Source: Acidimicrobiia bacterium (GTDB lineage: Bacteria; Actinomycetota; Acidimicrobiia; Acidimicrobiales; JANYDT01). From it: DNA of 34,652 nucleotides. This document shows, in pieces, positions 6,748 to 13,882 of this stretch; positions within the stretch are counted from its first letter, which is position 1; the number at the start of each line of letters is the position of its first letter. Where the stretch lies: NCBI GenBank assembly GCA_025359845.1, contig JANYDT010000074.1, positions 1 to 34,652 of the forward strand. Direction: 5' to 3'. A program made the position numbers and the translations under genes. A model generated the notes under the pieces. The model did not search any database, had not been told where the DNA came from, and saw only the letters and a list, made by a program, of their open reading frames with translations.

Positions 6748-9372
6748 TCACGAAATCCGCAAGCGCTTCCTGAACCCCAGCAGGATGCCTCCGGCCCCGA
6801 TGAAGACCAGGGCGATTGACACGAGCAGAGCGGCGTGTCGGGCGCCCGTGTAGGGCAGTTGCGCATCGGGCACCTTGGTCAATTCGACACCGGCGACCGC
6901 GGCGGTCAACGGGGCCGGAGCTGAGGTGGTCGTCGTCGAAATCGATGGCGTTGCGGCGGTGGTGGGCGCCGGGGGCGCGGGCGGCAGAGTCGTTACCACC
7001 GGGACGGTAGGCAGCGGCGGGACGGTAGGCAGAGTTGCCACGATCAAGGCGCTGCTGTTTTGTGGCGTTGTGGTCGTGACCACGACTAAGGGAGGAGCTG
7101 CGGCTGCGACAGTCGTCGTCGTGGCCAAGACCGACGGAGGATTAACCGTCGTCGTCGTGGTCGTAGGTGCGAGAGTGGTGGTCGTGGCGCCCGGCACCGT
7201 CGTGGTTGTGGTCGAAGTAGTCGTAGTCGTTCCTCCTCCCGTCGGGGGCGGAACGATCACGCTGACGGTCGCCGAGCCCGTGTCGGTGACGACCAGGCCG
7301 AGCGGGTCGGTTCCTGATGCGGTGGCCGTATTCGTCAGTGATGGGGCGTCGCCGGCCGTCGCTATGTGTGTGCACGTGTACGACCACAGCTCGCCGAGTT
7401 CGAGGATGGCATCGTTGTTGCCGACAAGGAATGTCGGTCCGGTGAGGGTTCCGGGGTCGCACACCGGGTCGGAGACCGAAACGTTGATCAAGGACACATT
7501 GCCGGTGGCTTGAACGTGCATGGTGTAGGTAATCGTGGCGCCTACCAATACCGTGGCGACGTTAGCGGTCTTGGTGAGGTTGATCGCAGGGCGAACGATC
7601 GTCACTGTGGCCGTGGCTTTGTCGGTCACCGTCGCACCCGTCGGGTCCTTGCCGGTCACCGTCGCGGTGTTGATGAGAACGTCGGGATCGCCGGCCAGCA
7701 GCACCCGTGAGCAGTTGTAAACCCAAGAGTCGGGCGAACCGTTCAAGATGTTGTCGGCCGCCCCCACGCTGGCCCCGGCGTTGAGCACGACGGGTGAACA
7801 CTTGTCGTCGGTCACGGCCACGTTGGTGATGTTGACCTGACCGGTGTTGGTGACGGTATAGGTATAGACGATCGTGTCACCCACGTGTCCGGTTGTGGGA
7901 TTGGCGGATTTGGTGATGTGAATACCGGGCTTCACGATGTCGACCAGAGCGTTGGCGGTGGCGGTCACATCACGATTCAAGGGATCTTTGGCGGTGACGG
8001 TCACCGTATTGGGCAACGGGTCGGGATCATTGGCCTGAATCACTCGGGTGCACGTGAATCGCCATACTTCCGCCGGGTCGAAGGAGGCGTCGGCGTTGCC
8101 GTTGATGAACGCAGGGCCGGTTGGGGCCGCGTCGCATTTCGGGTCGACCACTCCCGCGGCCGTGAGGGTGAGAGCCACCGCGCCCGTGTTGGTGACATCA
8201 AAGGTATAAGTCACCGTCTGACCCACTTGCAGCGAGGTCGGCGAGGCCGATTTGGCCACGGAGATCGACGGCTTGGCGTTGGTGAACGTTGCCGTCTGGC
8301 CCGTCGTGACCGTACGACCACCGGGGAGGGGCGGGGCGATCTGCACGAACCCAGCCACGGTTGCTTCGGTCACGGTGCACTGCGATCCGAGCGGAATGTT
8401 CGGGATCACCACTGTGCCCGTTCCGCCCACAGTGGTGATGGAGGGAGAGGCCGACACACCGGGGCAGGTGACCGTGTACGAGAAGGTTCCGTTTCCACCG
8501 AGGGTCGTCTTCACGATCGTGATCGATCCGCAATTCGATAGCCCGAGCGGCCAGGCTCCCACATGATCTTGCAGGGTCGAGCTATGAAACGATGAAAGGA
8601 CGTTGCCCGTTTGGGTGAGGGCGGTGCCGGATTGGAACGTAACGCAGCTTGCCGGCGCCGTCGCCGCGGGCAGGATGGCGGAGAGTTTCAGCGCGGCTTC
8701 ACCGAACAGCCCGTCAGCCGACACGGCTCCTTCGGCGCTGGCCGCGGGTATGGCCACGGGATTCGTCCAGGTGTTGTTGGCCTGCCACGTCGAAGTTGTA
8801 AGGAATTGGAAGGAGGTGCCCTGGAAGTAGAAGCCGATAAGGCGATCACCGACGGTGCGCGCCGTGATGGCGCCGCTGGTGCCGGCGGCCTGGTTCAGCT
8901 CGAAATAGACTGTCGACGACCCGTTGCCCTTGAGCCGGGTCCAGCCCAAGTAGAGGTAGGTTTCGGCGCCGATGGTCTCGTGGGCCGTGAACACCTGACA
9001 CAAGTCGTCTTTGGCGGGTAAGGAGCCAGCGATTATCAGCGCCGCGGCGGGCGGCACATCATCAATCTTGTCGTTGTTCTGGTGGATGTCGTCGGGGCTT
9101 TGGTTCTTGAAGCAGGCCCCCCCGACGAAATTGCCACTCCCGTCATAGTTGGCGTCGTTGGTCAACACCAGATTGGGGGGTGGAGTGTTCCAATCGGTGC
9201 CACCGGAGGCCGTCGCGTCGCCGTCGATCTCGAACGAACTCACGCCGAGAGCCACCGCCGCAGAGCGGTGCCCGGTCAGCGCGAACGTGGCGATCAGGCC
9301 GACGGCTGCGACCACGGCCCAGAACTTCACCCTTGTGTCGCCAGACCCTGGCGTGAAACCTGTTTTCGACAT
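6748..9372 (-). CDS. DUF11-repeat cell-wall-anchored surface protein (LPYTG sorting signal)
   Basis: The 874-residue exported protein has a signal peptide (residues about 15-41), a unique N-terminal domain (about 45-280, SSFEIDGDATASGGTDW onward) and a prealbumin-like beta domain starting GSITIVKTTLGGNGTF. Three DUF11 repeats of roughly 110 residues follow (each with ITKSANPTT- or VAKSASPTS-like starts and VTNTG cores). A Thr/Pro/Val-rich wall-spanning linker comes next, and last a sortase signal: LPYTG (about 839-843), a membrane helix and RKRLRIS. It should be covalently attached to the cell wall and may act in adhesion or as a surface-layer stalk. A strong GGAGG site lies 6 bp before the ATG. 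No sortase is encoded in the window. Confidence 0.88.
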   Translation of the reverse strand: MSKTGFTPGSGDTRVKFWAVVAAVGLIATFALTGHRSAAVALGVSSFEIDGDATASGGTDWNTPPPNLVLTNDANYDGSGNFVGGACFKNQSPDDIHQNNDKIDDVPPAAALIIAGSLPAKDDLCQVFTAHETIGAETYLYLGWTRLKGNGSSTVYFELNQAAGTSGAITARTVGDRLIGFYFQGTSFQFLTTSTWQANNTWTNPVAIPAASAEGAVSADGLFGEAALKLSAILPAATAPASCVTFQSGTALTQTGNVLSSFHSSTLQDHVGAWPLGLSNCGSITIVKTTLGGNGTFSYTVTCPGVSASPSITTVGGTGTVVIPNIPLGSQCTVTEATVAGFVQIAPPLPGGRTVTTGQTATFTNAKPSISVAKSASPTSLQVGQTVTYTFDVTNTGAVALTLTAAGVVDPKCDAAPTGPAFINGNADASFDPAEVWRFTCTRVIQANDPDPLPNTVTVTAKDPLNRDVTATANALVDIVKPGIHITKSANPTTGHVGDTIVYTYTVTNTGQVNITNVAVTDDKCSPVVLNAGASVGAADNILNGSPDSWVYNCSRVLLAGDPDVLINTATVTGKDPTGATVTDKATATVTIVRPAINLTKTANVATVLVGATITYTMHVQATGNVSLINVSVSDPVCDPGTLTGPTFLVGNNDAILELGELWSYTCTHIATAGDAPSLTNTATASGTDPLGLVVTDTGSATVSVIVPPPTGGGTTTTTSTTTTTVPGATTTTLAPTTTTTTVNPPSVLATTTTVAAAAPPLVVVTTTTPQNSSALIVATLPTVPPLPTVPVVTTLPPAPPAPTTAATPSISTTTTSAPAPLTAAVAGVELTKVPDAQLPYTGARHAALLVSIALVFIGAGGILLGFRKRLRIS

Positions 9373-9424
9373 GGCGTGCCTCCGTCAACTCCTTCGACTC
9401 GGATGAGTCGTCCTCGGGGGTACC

Positions 9425-9437
9425 CACGGTAACCGTG
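9425..9437. promoter_or_regulatory. 13-bp dyad upstream of the surface-protein gene
   Basis: CACGGTAACCGTG is a perfect inverted repeat around one central base, about 53 bp upstream of the surface-protein ATG. Its size and position fit a repressor or activator operator. No cognate regulator is seen nearby. Confidence 0.35.
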
Positions 9438-9511
9438 CCGAAACGGAAAGTGAATGAGCATTCGGAACTATTTGTGTGCTAATTCGGTTGCGAAATCGAC
9501 TGCAAGCACTT

Positions 9512-9547
9512 CTCGGAGGCCAAAACCGTGCGTTTAGCTACTCCGAG
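9512..9547 (-). terminator. Possible hairpin at the end of the dehydratase gene
   Basis: CTCGGAG (9512-9518) pairs with CTCCGAG (9541-9547) around the stop codon of the dehydratase gene at 9538. The loop is long (22 bases) and there is no U tract, so this is at best a weak or Rho-assisted end signal. Confidence 0.3.
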
Positions 9548-11370
9548 CGCGTCAGGTCGCGTAGTGCGGCGACCAGCTTGTCGACCCGTTGGCCGACGTC
9601 GATATCGGCGACCCGGGCCGGATCGAGTCGTGGTACGCCCGTAAGGCTGAGTCGTGGATGGCGGGTCGGAAGCGCCGTCTCGCCCGCTCCGAACAGCTCT
9701 TCATCGAGTTTCTCGCCTGGCCGCAAGCCGGTGTACACGATCCGGATGTCTTGGCCCGATTGGGCGATGAGGCGTTGCGCGACCTCGCGGACCTTGACCG
9801 GAGTGCCCATATCGAGCACCATCACATTGCCGCTTTCTCCGATGGCGCCGGCCAATATCACCAGTCGGACGGCTTCCGCTACGGTCATGAAGTACCGGGT
9901 GACATCAGGGTCGGTCACGGTGACGGGCCCCCCGGCGGCAATCTGGGACTGAAAGACTCCTAAGACGCTGCCCCGGCTGCCGAGCACATTGCCGAACCGG
10001 ACACTCAAGTATTTGCCATGCGAGGCGTAACCCACGTTGGCGGTCAACCGCTCCGTGATGCGTTTGCAGTAGCCGAGCACGCTCACCGGGTTGGCCGCTT
10101 TGTCGGTGGACATGTTGACGAATCGATCGACACCATGGCGCAGGGCTGCGTCGAGCACGTTCAAAGTGCCCCAAATGTTCGTTTTGACAGCCTCCGCCGG
10201 GTGGCGTTCAAGCAGGGATAGGTGCTTCAGGGCCGCCGCGTGGAACACGATGTGAGGCTTGTGCTCGGCGAAGATCTTCTCGACGACCTCGGCCTCGCGT
10301 ATGTCGAGCAACACCAAATCCTCAGAGTCAAGCAGCGCCCGACCCTCGATCGAGAGTTGGACGCCATGCAGCGCCGATTCATCGCGATCAACCATGATCA
10401 AGGCAGCCGGCGAGTAACGGTGAATCTGGCGGCAAAGTTCACTGCCGATACTTCCTCCCGCGCCGGTTACAAGCACACGGCGACCGCGGACCGAAGCGGC
10501 CACGATCTCACCGTCTATTTCGACCTGGCGGCGCCCGATAATGTCATCGTCGGAGAGTTCACGGATATCGTTGACATCGATCGAACCGCCGATCAGCTCG
10601 GGCAGGCTGGGCAAGACGTTGATCTTCAGATGCGGGGCCTGCTCGGCCACCAGACCCACGATCTCGGCCACCAACTCGCTCGTAGCACTGGGTATGGCAA
10701 TCAGCAACGTGTCGGCACCGGTCCGGTCAGCGATCCGTCCCAATGCTGACCGGTCACCGAGCACGGCCACATTGCTAATGCGGCGGTGCCGCATTCTCAG
10801 ATCGTCGTCAAGGAGTCCGACCGGATTGTACCGATGCATTGGGTCGCGCCGCATGGCTGTGACGGCCTGTACTCCGCCGTCGCCGGCGCCGAAGACCAGG
10901 ATGCGGGAAACCTCGTGGGTGGGCGGCTGTCGCGCCGAAAAATCACGAACGAGGCGCAACACGTAGCGAGCGGTCGAAGCCGCCGCGACCATGAAGACCG
11001 AGCCGATGATGGGCGTACTCAAAGGCACCAGTTGACGATTGACGACCGTGCGGTCGAACGCCACGAGCACGACGGCGGCGACGAGCACCGTGACGACGAG
11101 AGACGACACCTCGTCGAAGCTCCCGTACGGAGCCCGCCCCATATACAGGCGACTCAGCAGTCCAACCACGATCTGGCAACCCGCGGCCACGGCAATGACC
11201 GACGCGAGAGCGTTGTAGGGCGTAGGAATCGAGAAGTCGAAGCGCAACCAGACGGCCGCAGTCAGGCAAAAGGCCCACAGGCCGACGTCAAGTACCATCT
11301 TCGCGACAAGCCTCGCCGCATACCCGTTGCGGCGCAAGAGGAAGTCGGGGATCCTTCCTCGACGTGGCAT
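9538..11370 (-). CDS. Membrane UDP-sugar 4,6-dehydratase (CapD/PglF/WbpM family)
   Basis: The 610-residue protein has the usual layout. Four membrane helices fill the first 140 residues, a first Rossmann-like CoA-binding segment (RILVFGAGDGGVQ, about 158) follows, and then an extended SDR domain starting RRVLVTGAGGSIGSELCRQ (about 300). The catalytic region STDKAANPVSVLGYCKRITE keeps the STDK and the Lys; the usual SDR Tyr position is Leu, comparable to Met in WbpM/PglF. Members convert UDP-GlcNAc to a 4-keto-6-deoxy sugar, the first step toward bacillosamine or QuiNAc-type sugars for glycans or protein glycosylation. It sits 26 bp downstream of a Tat-exported protein gene and upstream of the wall-anchored protein, so it may supply sugars for surface decoration. 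Confidence 0.9.
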   Translation of the reverse strand: MPRRGRIPDFLLRRNGYAARLVAKMVLDVGLWAFCLTAAVWLRFDFSIPTPYNALASVIAVAAGCQIVVGLLSRLYMGRAPYGSFDEVSSLVVTVLVAAVVLVAFDRTVVNRQLVPLSTPIIGSVFMVAAASTARYVLRLVRDFSARQPPTHEVSRILVFGAGDGGVQAVTAMRRDPMHRYNPVGLLDDDLRMRHRRISNVAVLGDRSALGRIADRTGADTLLIAIPSATSELVAEIVGLVAEQAPHLKINVLPSLPELIGGSIDVNDIRELSDDDIIGRRQVEIDGEIVAASVRGRRVLVTGAGGSIGSELCRQIHRYSPAALIMVDRDESALHGVQLSIEGRALLDSEDLVLLDIREAEVVEKIFAEHKPHIVFHAAALKHLSLLERHPAEAVKTNIWGTLNVLDAALRHGVDRFVNMSTDKAANPVSVLGYCKRITERLTANVGYASHGKYLSVRFGNVLGSRGSVLGVFQSQIAAGGPVTVTDPDVTRYFMTVAEAVRLVILAGAIGESGNVMVLDMGTPVKVREVAQRLIAQSGQDIRIVYTGLRPGEKLDEELFGAGETALPTRHPRLSLTGVPRLDPARVADIDVGQRVDKLVAALRDLTRSE

Positions 11371-11396
11371 GGGATCAGATCGAGGTCACGCGCCCG

Positions 11397-11906
11397 TCAG
11401 CACGTGACGACGAGGCGGATCTCAGAATATTTTTTTCCCGTACCGGGATTCGGCAGCGTTATAGTCTTGTTGAGGTTGGTAAGGACGCCGGTGTTACAGA
11501 GTGGAATGGTGTCGGTCGTGATGCCTCCGCCCGACACAAATATGCAAGAGCCTGTAGTGATATTGAAAACGTACGTTTGACCGGTTTGCGTACATGGATG
11601 ACTAGACATAATCCCATAAGTCGCCAGCGAGCCGGTTCCGTTGGGCGGGGTCCCACAAGCTCCATAGCTCGGCTCACATGTCCCACTCACGACATAGGCC
11701 AGCACGGTGCAGGTACTGTCTTGAGCCAGCAACAGGCGGTAGCAACCCGACAGCGACGCTGCCGAAGCAGGCGAGGTTAGGCTCTGGAGCACGAGGGGCG
11801 CGGTCCACCCGATGGCGCCGGCGACCGCCGCCTTGCGAATGAAGTCCCTGCGAGCGAGCCCGCGGTCGGGCGGGTTCGATTCCGTCATATCTTCGACCAC
11901 GCTCAT
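11397..11906 (-). CDS. Tat-exported small Cys-rich protein 2
   Basis: The protein has about 169 residues. LARRDFIRKAAVAGAIGW is a twin-arginine motif leading into a hydrophobic stretch, with cleavage near SPASAAS. The mature part has eight cysteines and many Gly/Thr/Ser, ending EIRLVVTC, comparable to RIDLISVSCC in the other Tat protein. No known domain was found. The ATG (11904-11906) is preceded by a TTG one codon earlier and by TATACT only six bases upstream, so the mRNA is probably leaderless. It is followed by the CapD-type gene and transcribed away from the nucleotidyltransferase/PqqD pair at 11972-13377, forming a divergent unit with them. Confidence 0.74.
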   Translation of the reverse strand: MSVVEDMTESNPPDRGLARRDFIRKAAVAGAIGWTAPLVLQSLTSPASAASLSGCYRLLLAQDSTCTVLAYVVSGTCEPSYGACGTPPNGTGSLATYGIMSSHPCTQTGQTYVFNITTGSCIFVSGGGITTDTIPLCNTGVLTNLNKTITLPNPGTGKKYSEIRLVVTC

Positions 11907-11912
11907 CAATTA

Positions 11913-11918
11913 AGTATA
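11913..11918 (-). promoter_or_regulatory. -10 box for the Tat-exported protein 2 gene
   Basis: On the minus strand this reads TATACT, close to the TATAAT consensus, with its last base six bases before the ATG. That spacing would start the transcript at or next to the start codon. No clear -35 box was seen. Confidence 0.5.
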
Positions 11919-11959
11919 GCCGACGAGGGGCGTGACCCGGTGGATGCACATGCGCCAGG

Positions 11960-11965
11960 TATCTT
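11960..11965 (+). promoter_or_regulatory. Possible -10 box for nucleotidyltransferase 2
   Basis: TATCTT lies six bases before the ATG at 11972, again consistent with a leaderless transcript divergent from the Tat-protein gene. It is a weak match on its own. Confidence 0.35.
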
Positions 11966-11971
11966 TCCGAC

Positions 11972-13060
11972 ATGATCGACCCCCCGAGGAGCGCGGTCAA
12001 TGCCCTTTCGATCGCCGCTTTTTTCGCGGATGGCCACTCGCAGTTCGGCGCAGTCGCCGATCGGGAGTTCGACGAACTGTTGGGCGACTGCGAGCATCAT
12101 CGGCTCCTTGGCCTGGTTGGTGAGGCAGTGCGGACCGGCGCTCTGCCCGTAACCGCGAGACAGCGCGACCAGGTCGAGGAACGGGTCTCGGCGTGGTTGG
12201 CCCACGCCCTGCGGGTCGAACGCTCGGTGCTCGCCACAGTGGCCATCCTTGACAGTATCGGCATCGAGCACCGGATCCTGAAGGGCGTGGCCCTGGCCCA
12301 CCTCGTGTACCCCGACCCGAGCAGGCGGGTCTTCGGCGACGCCGACATCCTCATTCGCAGCCAGGACTTCGCCCGTGCCGCGTTGGTGCTGGCTGAGCGG
12401 CTCGGCGGCACCCGGGCCTGGCCCGAGCTGCGAGCCGGCTTTGACACCCGATTCGGTCGGGAGATCACGATCCGTATCGGCCGGCTCGAACTCGACCTCC
12501 ACCGCACCCTAGTTGATGGGCCCTTCGGATTGTGGATCGCTCTCGACGAACTTTGGGGCGACCCCCAACCCTTCGAACTGGGCGGTCGGCGCCTGTTCGC
12601 GCTCTCGCCCGAAGCCCAGCTCATTCATGCCTGCTACGCGGCTGCGCTCGGCGACTGGCCGCCGCGTTGGGCTCCGAGACGCGACATCGTCGAACTTTTA
12701 CGCGCCGGCACCGTCGACAGCCTCCGAGTCGTCGCACTGGCCACGTCATGGCGCGGCCGCGCCGTCGTGGCTTACGCTCTGAACGAAGCGACCACCGCTC
12801 TGGGCACGGCCGTCGATCACGAACTGGCGGTCTGGGCCCGGGCTTACCGCGCCAGCCCGTTCGAACGAACCGTGCTGCGCTCCTACCGAGGAAAGGCCCG
12901 CGGTTACACGAGCCAGGCCCTCTCGGTCTTGGCCATGCCCGGACTCCGCGACCGGGCCGCCTACGTTCGGGCGATCATCGCCCCCGACGCCGCCTACCGA
13001 GAAGCCCGCGATCTTCCAGCGGGCGGTCTCGCGCGCCGGGCCTGGCAGCGGTGGCGCTGA
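11972..13060 (+). CDS. PF14907-type nucleotidyltransferase family protein 2
   Basis: The 362-residue protein has the same family pattern as the one at 3285. HRILKGVALAHLVYPDPS is followed by RRVFGDADILI with the metal-binding Asp pair D123/D125. Downstream come a strand/helix region with RLELDLHRTL and a helical C-terminal half (SPEAQLIHACYAAALGDW, RRDIVELLRAG). The substrate is unknown. Family members occur with PqqD-like proteins and HprK-like kinases in modification loci. It overlaps the following PqqD-like gene by one base (TGATG), so the two are translationally coupled. It is divergent from the Tat-exported Cys-rich protein gene, 65 bp away. Confidence 0.77.
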   Translation: MIDPPRSAVNALSIAAFFADGHSQFGAVADREFDELLGDCEHHRLLGLVGEAVRTGALPVTARQRDQVEERVSAWLAHALRVERSVLATVAILDSIGIEHRILKGVALAHLVYPDPSRRVFGDADILIRSQDFARAALVLAERLGGTRAWPELRAGFDTRFGREITIRIGRLELDLHRTLVDGPFGLWIALDELWGDPQPFELGGRRLFALSPEAQLIHACYAAALGDWPPRWAPRRDIVELLRAGTVDSLRVVALATSWRGRAVVAYALNEATTALGTAVDHELAVWARAYRASPFERTVLRSYRGKARGYTSQALSVLAMPGLRDRAAYVRAIIAPDAAYREARDLPAGGLARRAWQRWR

Positions 13061-13377
13061 TGGCCCCGACGTGGCAGCGCCGCAATGACGTCCTGTGGCG
13101 ACGATCGCTCGATTCGGTCATCGTGTTCGGCGCCGACGGGGGCGAGCCTTTGACCCTGGCCGGGACCGGACCCGCCGTCTGGGCTCTACTCGAAGGACCG
13201 ATAACGCTCGCCGCACTGTCCGAACAGCTGGCTGAGCGTTTCAACACCAGCATCGAGACCGTGAAGGACGACGTCAGTTCGCTGTTGCGCCACCTCGAGG
13301 AGGCCGGGGCGATCGACTCGCACCCAGGAGAAGGGTGCGGTGAGCTGATAACCGCTCAACCCCAAACGGGGCGGTAG
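13060..13377 (+). CDS. PqqD-like (RRE-type) protein 3
   Basis: The 105-residue protein has the PqqD layout: strands in LDSVIVFGADGGEPLTL, the turn LAGTGPAVWALLEG, a helix pair LAALSEQLAERFNTSIETV and a final recognition-like helix SSLLRHLEEAGAI. Its ATG shares a base with the stop of nucleotidyltransferase 2. It ends 31 bp from the convergent sortase-type protein gene. By analogy with RRE domains it may recruit the nucleotidyltransferase to a leader or signal sequence; this is inference. Confidence 0.77.
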   Translation: MAPTWQRRNDVLWRRSLDSVIVFGADGGEPLTLAGTGPAVWALLEGPITLAALSEQLAERFNTSIETVKDDVSSLLRHLEEAGAIDSHPGEGCGELITAQPQTGR

Positions 13378-13408
13378 CGTCCGATCGGGTTGCGACCGGG
13401 AAACGGCT

Positions 13409-13882
13409 TTACGCGAACTGCTGGTTCTGGCGCCGCCGCTTGGTCGCCACCACCAGCAGGAACCCGCCCAGAATAAGGGCCAAGGCGATCTGAAAGTGAT
13501 AGCTCGTGTTTGCCCCCGTAAAGGCGACTGGACGACCGGTAGTGGTCGAACCGACCTGACCGCTTGGGCGGCCCTGGCCGACGCCGCCGACGTTGCCCGC
13601 AGCGGCGGTCGTTGGTGGCGCCAACGCGGTCGATGCGGGGGCGACCGCGGGTGCCGCGGTCGTAGCCGGTATGGTGGTGGCGGGAAGGGTGGCTGCAGGA
13701 AGGGTCGACGCCGGAACAGTGGTTACCACCGCTACGGTGGCGAGCACGCTGACCGCCGGAAACGATGCCGGCGGATAGACCTGCGCCGAGACGGGACCGC
13801 CCGCGAAAAAGCACGCCCCGATCGTCATCAACATCAACATTGTCTTGGTCACGGAGATATCCTTTCGATCGTTCCTCGTCAT
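13409..13882 (-). CDS. Small secreted protein with sortase-like C-terminus (VAFTG)
   Basis: The 157-residue protein has a signal peptide ending near GPVSAQ, a Val/Thr/Ala/Pro-rich low-complexity middle, then VAFTG (about 119-123), a membrane helix (IALALILGGFLLVV) and KRRRQNQQ. This is the architecture of a sortase substrate with a non-canonical motif in place of LPxTG. The ATG at 13882 overlaps the stop of the upstream DUF4012 gene (ATGA), like the other junctions of this operon. A GTG ten codons later (13850-13852) has a better ribosome site (AAAGGA, 7-bp spacing) and may be the true start. It is the last gene of the envelope operon. Confidence 0.68.
   Translation of the reverse strand: MTRNDRKDISVTKTMLMLMTIGACFFAGGPVSAQVYPPASFPAVSVLATVAVVTTVPASTLPAATLPATTIPATTAAPAVAPASTALAPPTTAAAGNVGGVGQGRPSGQVGSTTTGRPVAFTGANTSYHFQIALALILGGFLLVVATKRRRQNQQFA

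Noticed and set aside
7060..7250. Repetitive GTC/GTG-rich stretch that could be taken for a repeat array
   Set aside because: It encodes the Thr/Pro/Val linker of the wall-anchored protein; there are no regular repeats and spacers as in CRISPR.
9440..9537. Possible riboswitch in the leader of the surface-protein gene
   Set aside because: Some paired stretches exist, but no conserved riboswitch core (for example of a c-di-GMP or c-di-AMP type) could be matched.
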